Assembly (NCBI RefSeq): GCF_900454495.1
Contig: NZ_UGSI01000002.1
Coordinates: 620,001 to 684,000, forward strand
Length of the DNA: 64,000 nt
DNA from: Paenibacillus macerans
GTDB lineage: Bacteria; Bacillota; Bacilli; Paenibacillales; Paenibacillaceae
Direction: 5' to 3'
Within the stretch, counting starts at the first letter, position 1. Each line of letters starts with the position of its first letter. Position numbers and translations under genes: made by a program. Of this stretch, positions 25,587-34,605 are shown piece after piece. Under the pieces are notes generated by a model. That model saw nothing but the letters and a program-made list of their open reading frames with translations, was not told where the DNA came from and did not search any database.

Positions 25587-26489
25587 ATGGAGATCAATGC
25601 GGGAACGGAACTTCAGCCATTCAGCAGCCGTTTTAACAGCGAGCAGGCCTGCATGGAAGCGCTAATCGCGATGAAGTGGCCAAACGGCTTCGTCTGCCCG
25701 CGCTGCACTTACACCCGCTGCAGCCGCCTGACTTCCCGGCACATCCCTTTGTTCGAGTGCGGAAAGTGCAAGCATCAAACATCCCCTTTGGTCGGTACGA
25801 TTTTTGAAGGAACGCATCTCCCCCTGGTGAAGTGGTTCCAGGCGCTGGAGTTGTTCCTACTCCCTGATGGCATCTCGGCGCTGCGGCTGCGCCAGGTGAT
25901 CCGGGTCGCCTACAAGACCGCCTGGTCGATGCTGCACAAAATACGTCATGCCGTGGGGGAGTTTGATGCCCGGGAGCTGCTCTCTGGAGACGTGAAAGTG
26001 AACAGCGATCAGTATGGGCGTAATCCATCCCGGTGTCAGCTTTCGCATCCGTACGCCTCGGCGGTCGTAGCCGGCTGCACGGCAACGGAGTCGGGCGAGC
26101 CGGAGCACGTCAAAATCCGCCTGGTGCCGCATAAGCGGGGAGGCGAAAAGAGGGCAAACCGTCACGAACTCGATGCGTTCATCAATGGGCATGTGGATGT
26201 CCATACATCGGCGGTACAGTTGTTTCCTCAGGCCTTTCGGCTGTATGCGCCCTTGCGGAAAGTAGTGAGAGAGGCGTGGGAATCGCTGAAGAGTACGTAT
26301 GGAGCCTTGGGACTGAAGCATCTGCAGGCGTATCTGAACGAATACACCGTACGCCGCCGTCTGCGCCTGCCCGGAGCGGAAGAAACGATGCGGCAGAAGT
26401 TGCTGCGCATGTGTGTAGCGATTCCGGCGATCCCTTACCGTCGGCTAATCGCGCGCCAACCGAACCAGCCCCTTGCGGCTGCGGCCTGA
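25587..26489 (+). CDS. IS1595/ISXO2-like transposase, possibly catalytically altered
   Basis: 300 residues from the ATG at 25587. N-terminal zinc ribbon CPRC...C..C (about residues 38-62), then VGTIFEGTHLPLVKWFQALEL and the helical SALRLRQVIRVAYKTAWSML, both typical of the family. The usual catalytic VDE segment reads VKVNSDQYG, with Asn at the expected first Asp. The C-terminal WESLKSTYG...KHLQAYLNEYTVRR agrees with the family end. It may therefore be inactive or belong to a divergent branch. Expression would be from the LexA-type promoter upstream. Confidence 0.8.
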   Translation: MEINAGTELQPFSSRFNSEQACMEALIAMKWPNGFVCPRCTYTRCSRLTSRHIPLFECGKCKHQTSPLVGTIFEGTHLPLVKWFQALELFLLPDGISALRLRQVIRVAYKTAWSMLHKIRHAVGEFDARELLSGDVKVNSDQYGRNPSRCQLSHPYASAVVAGCTATESGEPEHVKIRLVPHKRGGEKRANRHELDAFINGHVDVHTSAVQLFPQAFRLYAPLRKVVREAWESLKSTYGALGLKHLQAYLNEYTVRRRLRLPGAEETMRQKLLRMCVAIPAIPYRRLIARQPNQPLAAAA

Positions 26490-26682
26490 TCGTGACGCTT
26501 GAACCGTAGGGGTACTTGATGCAGATCAATTTAATGGGTCCTTGATTCCTATCTGATCTGTTTCACCTCCCCTAAACCTGATTCCTTCTCCTAAGCCCGT
26601 CTAAATTATCTCGAGCCTATCTGCTTCTCCACCAAATATTTCTTCTCCCGAGCTTGTCTGTTTCTCTGCTACCTGATCAAAC
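26490..26682. other. Right arm of the IS1595-like element
   Basis: Non-coding; in reverse orientation it contains repeated GGAGAAG-type blocks that align with the interior of the short element at 41779-41940. Confidence 0.5.
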
Positions 26683-26771
26683 GGGATAATCGTGCAAAGT
26701 ATTCGGACAGCGAGCCGCCCTCCCCACTTTCCTAACCTCAAGCTGACTTTTGCTCTGCGAAAGATTAGATT

Positions 26772-26808
26772 TGACTGAAACTAAAATAAGACTTATACTA
26801 ATTCTAAA
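26772..26808 (+). promoter_or_regulatory. Promoter with Per/Fur-like box
   Basis: TTGACT (26772-26777), 17 nt, TATACT (26795-26800). TTATACTAATTCTAA (26794-26808) matches 12 of the 14 defined positions of the Per box TTATAATNATTATAA and covers the -10, fitting autorepression by the Fur-family protein encoded next. Confidence 0.65.
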
Positions 26809-26835
26809 AATAAAAACAATAGGGATTGATAATAG

Positions 26836-27231
26836 ATGAAAACTTTAAATCTGACGACTCAGCGCAAAGCGGTGTACGATGTAGTGCGCAACGCGAACGA
26901 TCACCCGACGGCGGCCGAGGTCATGAACCGGCTTGTGGAGCAGGGCTATAACTTCGCCTACGGTACGGTGTACAATTCGCTGCGCTATTTGACCGAAAAG
27001 GAATTGATCCGCGAGTTGAAGCTGGGGGAGTCCGCCAGCCGGTACGACGCCAAGATGGATGACCACCAGCATATCTTGTGCGAAGTGTGCGGGCGCGTGG
27101 ATGAAGTGATGTCCGGGTTGCCCGAGGAATGGAGCAAGACCGTTGCCGAAGAAACGGGGTATGATGTCCATCATGCTCATATCGTATTTGGGGGGGTGTG
27201 TCCGTCGTGTCAGCAAAAGAAGCCAAACTGA
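26836..27231 (+). CDS. perR: Fur-family regulator, PerR-like
   Basis: 131 residues: winged helix (1-60) with NDHPTAAEVMNRL and YGTVYNSLRYL, then a metal-binding dimerization domain. Candidate sensing-site ligands match PerR: His23, Asp71, His77, His79 and Asp89; structural zinc Cys82/Cys85 and Cys122/Cys125 (CEVC and CPSC). PerR senses peroxide through iron-catalysed His oxidation. The ATG follows AGGGAT at a rather long spacing. The next gene overlaps its 3' end. PerR rather than Fur or Zur is inferred from the Asp at position 89 and the Per-like box. Confidence 0.82.
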   Translation: MKTLNLTTQRKAVYDVVRNANDHPTAAEVMNRLVEQGYNFAYGTVYNSLRYLTEKELIRELKLGESASRYDAKMDDHQHILCEVCGRVDEVMSGLPEEWSKTVAEETGYDVHHAHIVFGGVCPSCQQKKPN

Positions 27232-28025
27232 AAGAGATCGTAAGCACGGTGACGCCGTTTCGCAGACCTGCCGGCCTGGAGGCCGCCGTTCATGAGGAGG
27301 AGAAGACGATAGGGCGGGAGGTTTGCCCGATTACCCAGCGGGTTATTCTGATCAGTCCCTTCCCCAGCGATGTTCATGAGCTGGTGCGGGATTTGTCGGA
27401 AGGCTGCTTCGACGTTCTGGTGTTCCATCACTGGGAGCAAGGGATTCGCAACGCGATGACCGCGGATTTGCTGATTTTCGATTTGACCTCCTATAAGGAA
27501 GGCGAGGAGTCTGCGGCAATCCGGTCCATCGTGCAGCAGGAAACCGGAGACATTCCTTCCCTCCTGCTGATCAAGGAGTCGATGCTGCCGCGCCTGGATC
27601 AGGGGCTGATGAATCAGGAACTGCTCGTGCTGCCCGCGCGCCCGATGGAGATCGTCTACCGCGCGCAGCGGATCATCCAAAGCAGCGGTGCGCGCAGGGC
27701 AGCCACGCGGCTGCTTCCCGGGAGCTCACCGGCGATCTTCAAGGATTTGTGGATCGACCGCAAGAAGATGGCGGTTTACCGCAACGGGGCTCAAATCGAG
27801 CTGACGAAAACGGAATACGAGCTGCTGATTAAGCTGCTGGAGCAAGAGGGCGGAGTTCTGTCCCGCGAAGAGCTGCTGGCGGAAGTGTGGGGAACATCGT
27901 TTCTCGGCGGCAGCAACGTGGTCGATGTTCATATCAAAAGCCTGCGCAAAAAGCTGGGCGACCGGGCCGCCAACTCCATGTATATCGCCACCGTGCGGGG
28001 CGTGGGCTACCGGTTGGCCGATTAA
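27198..28025 (+). CDS. OmpR-type winged-helix regulator with atypical receiver
   Basis: 275 residues. The C-terminal OmpR/PhoB DNA-binding domain (about 178-275) is clear: IELTKTEYELLIKLLEQ, LLAEVWG, VVDVHIKSLRKKLG and VRGVGYRL. The N-terminal 165 residues look like a receiver fold (QRVILISPFP, LLIFDLTSY) but lack the usual DD pocket after the first strand, so it may not be phosphorylated. No kinase gene is adjacent. It starts within the perR-like gene (34-bp overlap; GTG at 27198 or 27207), so the two are co-expressed and may act in the same stress response. Confidence 0.82.
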   Translation: MSVVSAKEAKLKEIVSTVTPFRRPAGLEAAVHEEEKTIGREVCPITQRVILISPFPSDVHELVRDLSEGCFDVLVFHHWEQGIRNAMTADLLIFDLTSYKEGEESAAIRSIVQQETGDIPSLLLIKESMLPRLDQGLMNQELLVLPARPMEIVYRAQRIIQSSGARRAATRLLPGSSPAIFKDLWIDRKKMAVYRNGAQIELTKTEYELLIKLLEQEGGVLSREELLAEVWGTSFLGGSNVVDVHIKSLRKKLGDRAANSMYIATVRGVGYRLAD

Positions 28026-28042
28026 CTTGCGGTTGTTCACCG

Positions 28043-28080
28043 GACCGTTCATCCATGTTTGGGTGGGCGGTTCTTTTTTT
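28043..28080 (+). terminator. Terminator after the winged-helix gene
   Basis: GACCGTTCATCC pairs with GGGTGGGCGGTTC (loop ATGTTT) and is followed by seven T residues. Confidence 0.85.
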
Positions 28081-28194
28081 ACGAAAGGCACGACGGCCGA
28101 TAAATGTTTTCTTACGTAGCAGGAAACTTCGTTAAAATCTATAATACATACAGATATACCTACCAAATTTTGATAGAGAGAGGGTCTGTTCATT

Positions 28195-29445
28195 ATGGCA
28201 AAGCGTGTTAGGTTAACTTTGCTGATCACGACGGTGCTGGCGGCGATCGTTCCGTGCGTGCTGGATCAAGTGCTGAGGGGCATCTTTGACTCCACTTCCT
28301 TGCTGATCGCGGGAATTTCCTTGGCGGTGGCCATCGCGGCCGCCTGGATCACGGTCCAAATGATCGCCGTTCCGCTGGACCGGCTGAGCGAAGCGACACA
28401 GCGCATCAGCGAAGGGGACCTTACAAGACGCATCGACTATTTGAACCGGAAAGATGAAATCGGGGTGCTGGCTAACCATTTTCAGCGCATGGTGGACAAC
28501 CTGAACGGGATGATCGCCAGCGTGCGGGAAACGGCGAACCAGGTTACCTTTTCGGCGGAGCAGCTGTCGGCCGGAGCGGAGCAAACGACCAAGGCGATTG
28601 AGCATGTGACCGTGGCCATTCAGGAAATGGCGACCGGCAGCGAGCAGCAGCTGCAGAAGGTTGAAGCCGGCGCGGACGGCGTGGAGGAAATGTCGCGTCA
28701 GGTGATCACGATGTCCGAGCATATCCGGGCGGTCACGGAAACGATGGAGCAGACGAACGGCGTTGCCGAGGAAGGGAACGCCTCCGTGCTTAGCGTGGTG
28801 GAAAAAATCGAGTATATCCAGCAAACGGTCGATCAATTGGGGACGGTCATCCAAACGCTGGGCGAGCAGACGCAAAATATCGGGGGAATCGTGGAGGTCA
28901 TTGCGGGGATAGCCCAGCAGACGAATTTGCTGGCGCTGAACGCCTCGATCGAAGCGGCCCGGGCCGGGGAAGAGGGGCGGGGATTTGCGGTCGTCGCCTC
29001 CGAGGTACGGAAGCTGGCCGAAGGTTCGGAGCAATCGGCCCAGCAAATTGCGGAGCTGATCGCCGGCATTCAAAACGAAATGGAGCGTGCGGTTCAATCG
29101 ATGGAGAACGCCAAGCAGGGGGTCGAGGAAGGGATCGTCGCCGTCGACACCTCCGGGCGCTCCTTCTCGCGGATCCGCAAAGCGGTTCGCGGCGCAGCCG
29201 CCAAGATGGAAGGCGTGGCCGGAGCGGCCAAGGAACTGGCGGCGGGAGCCGGCAAAGTGACGGAATCGATCAAGGACATCCGGCTGATTTCCGAGGAAGC
29301 GGCCGGAAATACGCAGACGATTTCGGCGGCCGCCGAGCAGCAGCTCGCCTCCATCGAGGAAGTAGCTTCTTCTTCCGCCGATTTGACCCGTATGGCGGAG
29401 CAGCTTAAGGGGCAGCTGGACAAGTTTACCGTTAGAAAACAATAG
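28195..29445 (+). CDS. Methyl-accepting chemotaxis protein with minimal sensor
   Basis: 416 residues. Two membrane helices (about 7-25 and 36-56) are separated by only about ten residues, so there is no outside ligand domain. A HAMP domain (to about 110, PLDRLSEATQRISEGDLTRRI) leads into a long coiled coil with the signalling hairpin EAARAGEEGRGFAVVASEVR. It would contact CheA/CheW in a chemoreceptor array and must sense inside the membrane, the cytoplasm or through a partner. GAGAGGG precedes the ATG; flanked by terminators on both sides, so monocistronic. Confidence 0.93.
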   Translation: MAKRVRLTLLITTVLAAIVPCVLDQVLRGIFDSTSLLIAGISLAVAIAAAWITVQMIAVPLDRLSEATQRISEGDLTRRIDYLNRKDEIGVLANHFQRMVDNLNGMIASVRETANQVTFSAEQLSAGAEQTTKAIEHVTVAIQEMATGSEQQLQKVEAGADGVEEMSRQVITMSEHIRAVTETMEQTNGVAEEGNASVLSVVEKIEYIQQTVDQLGTVIQTLGEQTQNIGGIVEVIAGIAQQTNLLALNASIEAARAGEEGRGFAVVASEVRKLAEGSEQSAQQIAELIAGIQNEMERAVQSMENAKQGVEEGIVAVDTSGRSFSRIRKAVRGAAAKMEGVAGAAKELAAGAGKVTESIKDIRLISEEAAGNTQTISAAAEQQLASIEEVASSSADLTRMAEQLKGQLDKFTVRKQ

Positions 29446-29503
29446 AGGCAGTTCAAAAAATCCGCTTTTGATCACGCACAAGTAGAATACCGCGCATTGA
29501 AAA

Positions 29504-29548
29504 AGTTGTCCGAAAGGTCATGCCGGCCTGTAGGGCAGCTTTTTTTCT
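29504..29548 (+). terminator. Terminator after the chemoreceptor gene
   Basis: AGTTGTCC (29504-29511) pairs with GGGCAGCT (29533-29540) including G-T wobbles, then a T run. An open frame reads through it, but the ger gene start lies downstream. Confidence 0.6.
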
Positions 29549-29634
29549 TTCCCTCCGGCTACATATTATTCCCCGAATGGTACATTCTACATCTTGTTAA
29601 CGATGAACAGTTGACCGCAGGGAGTTGTGTTGCA

Positions 29635-31131
29635 GTGAGGGAGAAAGTCAGCCGCGATCTGACGAAAAACACGAAAACCGTCAAAAAAGTATTCCAGGAC
29701 TGCTCGGACGTCATTTACCGCGAGGTCCAGTTAACGGACTACATTAAGGGCCTGCTCGTCTACATCGAAGGGATCATCAAAGTGGAGGACGTGCAGGAGC
29801 ATATTCTGCGTCCCGTCATTCAGGGGCTGGCCGGCGTCCTGCCGGACAATCCGTACCCGATTTCGTTCAAGCGGGTTTCCATCAGCCAAACCGATGCGAG
29901 CTCCGACTGGGAAAAGGTGATTAATGCCGTCCTGACGTCGAACGTGGCGGTTTTTATCCAAGGGATGGATGAGGCGCTCCTCTTCAACGTGAAGGGCGGT
30001 TCGCGCCGGAGCGTGCAGGAGCCGCAGACCGAGGCGGTCATTCGCGGACCGCGCGAAGGCTTTACCGAATCGCTGCGGATCAATACCGCGCTAATCCGCT
30101 TCAAAATCAAGACGGAGAAGCTGAAGCTGATCGACATGGTGATCGGCAAGGTGACGAAGACGGATGTAGCCATTGCGTATATCGAAAACATCGCCGAAGA
30201 ACATCTGATTAACGACGTCAAACAACGGCTCGAGGCGATTGACATCGACGGGATTCTGGAGACGGGATATATCGAGGAATGGATTGAGGATAATCCGTCG
30301 TCTCCGTTTCCCCAAATGCAATATACGGAAAGGCCGGATACCGTAGCCGCCCAGCTCCTGGAGGGCAGAGTGGCGATCTTCGTCGACGGTACGCCGTTTG
30401 CGCTGATCGCGCCGGTAACTTTGTGGCAGATGCTGCAGGCCAGCGAGGATTATTACGAGCGGTTTTTTATCAGCAACATGATCCGCTGGATTCGTATTTT
30501 TTTCCTGTGCGTCGCCTTGTTTCTGCCGGGGTTATATATTGCCGTGACGACGTTCCATCAGGATATGCTGCCGTCGACGCTCATTTTGAGCGTTGCCGCC
30601 GCCCGGGAAGCAATCCCGTTTCCCGCCCTCGTCGAGGCTTTCATTATGGAAATCTCGTTTGAGGCGCTGCGCGAAGCCGGCATCCGACTGCCCAAAACGG
30701 TGGGACAAGCCGTCAGCATTTTAGGGGCGCTGGTCATCGGCCAGGCCGCGGTTCAGGCGGGGATCGTCTCGGCGCCGATGGTTATCGTGGTGTCGCTCAC
30801 CGGCATCGCCTCGTTTACGATTCCGCGGTTCAGCTTGGCCGTCACCATCCGCATGCTGCGCTTTCCGATCATGATATTAGCCGGCGCTTTCGGATTGTTC
30901 GGCATCGTGGTCGGCGCGGTTTGGATTATCGTGCATCTGACGCAATTAAAATCTTTTGGCGTTCCCTATATGACTGGGGTCGCTCCTTACCGGCCCAGGG
31001 ATATGAAAGATATCTTCAGCCGCGTCCCGATGTGGAAGATGAAAAAACGGCCGGCCGCCGACGCGGCGGACAATATCCGGAGAATCGGCAAAACCCGGCG
31101 GCTGGGCAATGATACCACCGAGGGATGGTGA
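29635..31131 (+). CDS. Spore germinant receptor A subunit (GerA/GerKA family)
   Basis: 498 residues, inner spore membrane. A soluble N-terminal domain (1-240) with DVIYREVQL and YIEGI is followed by the family core RVAIFVDGTPFALIAPVT, then 4-5 membrane helices including VGQAVSILGALVIGQAAV. The GTG at 29635 follows GGGAG at a 10-nt spacing; the open frame extends to 29497 but runs through a terminator. First gene of a four-gene operon A-C-small-B. Its germinant is unknown. Confidence 0.92.
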   Translation: MREKVSRDLTKNTKTVKKVFQDCSDVIYREVQLTDYIKGLLVYIEGIIKVEDVQEHILRPVIQGLAGVLPDNPYPISFKRVSISQTDASSDWEKVINAVLTSNVAVFIQGMDEALLFNVKGGSRRSVQEPQTEAVIRGPREGFTESLRINTALIRFKIKTEKLKLIDMVIGKVTKTDVAIAYIENIAEEHLINDVKQRLEAIDIDGILETGYIEEWIEDNPSSPFPQMQYTERPDTVAAQLLEGRVAIFVDGTPFALIAPVTLWQMLQASEDYYERFFISNMIRWIRIFFLCVALFLPGLYIAVTTFHQDMLPSTLILSVAAAREAIPFPALVEAFIMEISFEALREAGIRLPKTVGQAVSILGALVIGQAAVQAGIVSAPMVIVVSLTGIASFTIPRFSLAVTIRMLRFPIMILAGAFGLFGIVVGAVWIIVHLTQLKSFGVPYMTGVAPYRPRDMKDIFSRVPMWKMKKRPAADAADNIRRIGKTRRLGNDTTEGW

Positions 31132-32336
31132 ACAAGGTGAACCGAAAAACACCGTGTTTCCTACTGACGTTGGTGCTGCTTCCCCTTCTGCTGACCGGCT
31201 GCTGGGACCGGATTGAAGTGAACGACATCGCTTTTGTGCTCGGATCTTCCATCGATAAGGAAAACGGCCTTATCCGCTCAACGGTTCAGATCGCTCTCCC
31301 AAGCCAATTGGGCGGGGCGGGAAGCGAGGGAGGAGGCGGCGGCACATCCGGGAGCAAAACGTTTCTGATGCTGTCCAAGACGGCGCCGACGGTTTATACC
31401 GCAAATAAGGAAATGCAGACCAGCCTGTCCCGCGTGCTGAACTATTCCCACCGCCGGGTAACGTTGTACGGCGAAGAATTTGCCCGGACGGGAATCGGCG
31501 AGCAGATCGATACGTTCGCCCGTTTTCCGCAAAACCGCCTAACCACCTACATTGTGGTTACCCGCGGCCCCGCATACAAAGTGTTGGGGGCGGACGCCCC
31601 GATCGAGCAGGTTCCCGCCGAGATGATCCGGGAAATCGCCAAATCGGGAATGAAATCGGCGATGAGTGTGCAAAAACTGTCCAACCAGCTGCTCACGGAA
31701 GGGATCGACCCGGCGATTCCGGCCGTTACCTTGGGGGAAAGCGCCCCGGACAAGGTCGGCGACGGTCAAAGCCTCGTTCGGCTGGATGGGCTGGGCGTCC
31801 TCCGTACAGACAAGCTGGTCGGTTTTTTGGACACGGACGATGGAGCGATGGCGCTGCTGGCGATGAACGAGGCGATCGATCCCAAAGTCAGCGTCCGGTA
31901 TGAAGGCGGCAACCCCGACCAAATGATCACGGTAAGCCTGAACGAAACGAATTCCAAAATCCGGACTCGCCTGAAGAACTCGCAAATTGTCGCGGACATC
32001 TATATCCAGGCCAAAGGGCTGCTTGTGGAAAATACGTCGAACGTGAACCTGGAGTCCACCATGATGGGCAAACTGGAAAAGCAATGCAATGACTTTGTGG
32101 CGGAACGCGTTCGCGAGGTGGCGAACAAAGTGCTGAAGGAGTACCGTTCGGACATATTCGGAATCGGCAACTCTTTTCACAACGCCTACCCGGCGGAATG
32201 GGCAAAAGTGCATAACCGCTGGAACGATGTGCTCCCGGAGGTCGAAGTCCGCGTGCACTCTCACGTTCATCTGGAAAATACCGGCGAATTGATCAATTCG
32301 CTTGGCGTAAGGGAGGATCGGCTCCGCAATGATTGA
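31125..32336 (+). CDS. Spore germination lipoprotein Ger(x)C
   Basis: Outer-face lipoprotein of the germinant receptor, about 403 residues. Signal peptide with lipobox LLTGC (Cys26), then WDRIEVNDIAFVLG, typical of GerC. VQIALPSQ, KEMQTSLSRVLNYSHRRV and EWAKVHNRWNDVLPEVEVRV are conserved blocks. A Gly-rich loop (about 65-77) is unusual. It overlaps the A subunit by 7 bp and the following small gene by 8 bp. The ATG at 31125 or the GTGs at 31128 and 31137 could be the start. Confidence 0.93.
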   Translation: MVNKVNRKTPCFLLTLVLLPLLLTGCWDRIEVNDIAFVLGSSIDKENGLIRSTVQIALPSQLGGAGSEGGGGGTSGSKTFLMLSKTAPTVYTANKEMQTSLSRVLNYSHRRVTLYGEEFARTGIGEQIDTFARFPQNRLTTYIVVTRGPAYKVLGADAPIEQVPAEMIREIAKSGMKSAMSVQKLSNQLLTEGIDPAIPAVTLGESAPDKVGDGQSLVRLDGLGVLRTDKLVGFLDTDDGAMALLAMNEAIDPKVSVRYEGGNPDQMITVSLNETNSKIRTRLKNSQIVADIYIQAKGLLVENTSNVNLESTMMGKLEKQCNDFVAERVREVANKVLKEYRSDIFGIGNSFHNAYPAEWAKVHNRWNDVLPEVEVRVHSHVHLENTGELINSLGVREDRLRND

Positions 32337-32547
32337 TATCGTCTTGCTGCTGCTGATGCTTATGGCCTTCGGCGTATGGCGGGACCAGGAAGCGATGAGG
32401 GAGGAGCCCCCCATAAACCGGTGGTTTTCCTACGGCATGATGGCCGTTTCCCTCGGCATCCTGCTCTATACCATGCTGTCGCCTCAGCTCTTTTACCCAA
32501 GCGAATGGCTGGGCAAGGTGCTCCGGCCGCTTGTGCCTTTTCCTTAA
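32329..32547 (+). CDS. Small membrane protein within the ger operon
   Basis: 72 residues with two hydrophobic helices (about 2-17 and 34-53). It begins MIDIVLLLLMLMAFGVWRDQ, overlaps the gerC-type stop by 8 bp, and is followed after about 30 bp by the B subunit. Its position resembles the small GerD/GerX-like two-helix 'D subunit' genes reported in some ger operons; identity with that family is not proven. No catalytic motif. Confidence 0.7.
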   Translation: MIDIVLLLLMLMAFGVWRDQEAMREEPPINRWFSYGMMAVSLGILLYTMLSPQLFYPSEWLGKVLRPLVPFP

Positions 32548-32579
32548 AGAGATTATGGAAGGAGAGAGCATTAATTACG

Positions 32580-33653
32580 ATGAGAAAAATAACGGAGCGG
32601 CAAATCGCGCTGCTTGGCTTGCTGTATATCAACTCCTTGACGTTTTTGCAGACATTTTCGCCAATGGCGGATGTGGCCCGGCAGCATGCCGCGATCTCCT
32701 TCGTCTTTGGCTGCGGGGTTTGCGTGTTGTCCCTGTGGCTGCTGTCGGCGGTGCTGAAGCGGTTTCCCGACAAAAATCTGATGCAGGCGGTCGTGGAGAG
32801 ATTTCCGGGGAGCGGCCGGGTCCTGTTGGGAATGTACCTTCTCTTTTTTCTGTTCATCGCCGCCAGAGATATCCGCATCCTTGCCGATTTTACGAATTCG
32901 GTGCTGCTGAACCGGACGCCGATCTTGATTTTGGGGATCATGATCACCGCCACGGCAGTCTATATTTCGCAGGGGGGAATCCGGGCCTTCCTCGGGCTCA
33001 GCGAAATCTATGTGCCTATCATGATCTCCGTCCTGACCGCCGTCAGCGTCATCATGCTAAGGAATATACATATCAAGTACATGGTTCCTTACTTTTCCTT
33101 CGATTGGATAGGCATCGCCAAGGGCGCATGGTACGCGGTCCCTTATTTGGGGGAAATCATCGCCCTGCCGCTCGTCATTTCGGGAAAGTATTACCGTCCT
33201 GCGGGCGTGCTTGCCGGTTTGATCGCCACCTCGGCGCTGCTTCTCGGCACCCTGCTTATGACCGAACTGGTCATGGGTGTGCCGCTGACCGGCAAATTGA
33301 CGCATTCGGGATACGAGCTTATCCGGCAATTGCAGATCACCGATTTCATGGACCGCTTCGATCTGCTTGTCGTAGGACTATGGTATCCGACGGCGCTGGG
33401 CAAAATCGGCTTTGATATCTACGTGCTGTGCTATTTAATGCAGATGGTCGTGCCGAAATTGTCCGGCCGCCTTATGACGGCCCCCGCGGGCGCGCTGGCG
33501 TTCGTGTGCTCCATCTGGTTTTTCAAAAACGCCTTGCAGCAATTCAACTTCAATTACGTATGGCCGCTGGTGGCGCTGATCTTCGAACTGGTGCTGCCGA
33601 TCGTATTGTTCGCCGCGTTATGGCCGCGAAAGGTCAAACCGAAATCGGGCTGA
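32580..33653 (+). CDS. Spore germinant receptor B subunit (GerB family)
   Basis: 357-residue membrane protein of the amino acid/polyamine transporter-like GerAB group with about ten helices: KITERQIALLGLLYINSL, VVERFPGSGRVLLGMYLL, GGIRAFLGLSEIYVP. In GerAB this subunit binds the germinant. GGAAGGAGAG precedes the ATG at 32580. The order A-C-small-B differs from the A-B-C order of B. subtilis gerA. Confidence 0.92.
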   Translation: MRKITERQIALLGLLYINSLTFLQTFSPMADVARQHAAISFVFGCGVCVLSLWLLSAVLKRFPDKNLMQAVVERFPGSGRVLLGMYLLFFLFIAARDIRILADFTNSVLLNRTPILILGIMITATAVYISQGGIRAFLGLSEIYVPIMISVLTAVSVIMLRNIHIKYMVPYFSFDWIGIAKGAWYAVPYLGEIIALPLVISGKYYRPAGVLAGLIATSALLLGTLLMTELVMGVPLTGKLTHSGYELIRQLQITDFMDRFDLLVVGLWYPTALGKIGFDIYVLCYLMQMVVPKLSGRLMTAPAGALAFVCSIWFFKNALQQFNFNYVWPLVALIFELVLPIVLFAALWPRKVKPKSG

Positions 33654-33734
33654 CGTGCGGGCCTTGGGATTTACTTCCTCCCCTCGGTCGTATAAGCTGG
33701 TAGTAGAAAACAGGCTGATTTTGGGGAGGTAAAT

Positions 33735-34562
33735 ATGGCGCGGAGATTGGAAGGGAAAAGGATTGCGTTGACAGGTCCTCGCCGGGCGGAGGAACTGGGG
33801 AAGCTGGTGGAAAACCTCGGGGGAATTCCGCTGTACCGGCCGGCCCAAGGAACGGTTCTGCTGGACGACGCGGATCTGCGGAGCGGTATAGCGGCCTGGG
33901 TGGAGACTCCGCCGGACTGGTCGATCTTCACCACCGGCATGGGGCTGGAAGCCGTGTTCGAGATGGCCGAGGATATGGGGGCGGCTCAGCAGCTTTGGGA
34001 GAACCTGCGCAGGAATGCCATTGCCGCCCGGGGGTACAAGACGGCAAACGCCCTCAAAAAACGGCAGTTGACGCCGCTCGTCCGCGATGACGACGGCAGT
34101 ACGGAAGGCTTGATCCGGGGACTGGCGGAGCATGATTTCACGGGAAAAAGCGTGATGCTGCAGCTGCACGGCGACCCCGCCCCGCAGCTGACCGCGTGGC
34201 TGGAAGAGCAAGGGGCAAGCTGCCGCCAGGTCTTGCCGTATCGCCATATTGCGCCGCCGGAGGAAGCGCTGGAAGAACTGCTTGCCGACATCGTGGAGGG
34301 GAAGGTGGACGCCGTGACGTTCACGAGCGGGCCGCAGGTCCGTTTTCTCATGGAGCATGCGGAGAAGAGGGGGCGGCTCGAGGCGCTGATGCAGGCGCTG
34401 GAGGGGCCGGTGCTGGCCGTCGCCGTAGGCAAGGTGACGGCGTCCGGGCTGCGGGAGGCCGGGGTTCCGCGCGTGCTGGCCCCCAAGGAAGAGCGAATGG
34501 GCAGCATGATCGTCGAATTGGCCCGGTATTATGCCGGAGAAGCCGCGCCGCTGATGCAGTAA
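33735..34562 (+). CDS. Uroporphyrinogen-III synthase (HemD) family protein
   Basis: 275 residues with the two-domain HemD fold: GKRIALTGPRRAEELGKLVENLGG at the N-terminus, VDAVTFTSGPQVRFLMEHA, and the closing VAVGKVTASGLREAGV. HemD closes hydroxymethylbilane to uroporphyrinogen III in heme and siroheme synthesis. It is not in a hem cluster, so it may be a paralogue of unknown activity. GGGGAGG precedes the ATG. The coiled-coil and kinase genes follow after 43 bp. Confidence 0.8.
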   Translation: MARRLEGKRIALTGPRRAEELGKLVENLGGIPLYRPAQGTVLLDDADLRSGIAAWVETPPDWSIFTTGMGLEAVFEMAEDMGAAQQLWENLRRNAIAARGYKTANALKKRQLTPLVRDDDGSTEGLIRGLAEHDFTGKSVMLQLHGDPAPQLTAWLEEQGASCRQVLPYRHIAPPEEALEELLADIVEGKVDAVTFTSGPQVRFLMEHAEKRGRLEALMQALEGPVLAVAVGKVTASGLREAGVPRVLAPKEERMGSMIVELARYYAGEAAPLMQ

Positions 34563-34605
34563 TGATAAGCAATATCCAAACCTATGACGGAAAGGATGAT
34601 TGGTT

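Larger units (their letters stand above)
25338..26714 (+). mobile_element. IS1595-like insertion element
   Basis: About 1.38 kb. The 17-bp sequence CTTTGCACGATTATCCC at 25375-25391 returns inverted at 26683-26699. Homology to the short element at 41749-42056 extends outward to about 25338 (AGCGTTCGTGTCTTGG) and 26714 (CGGACAGCG), which I take as the ends. The single gene is a zinc-ribbon transposase. No clear target duplication was seen at these limits. Confidence 0.7.
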
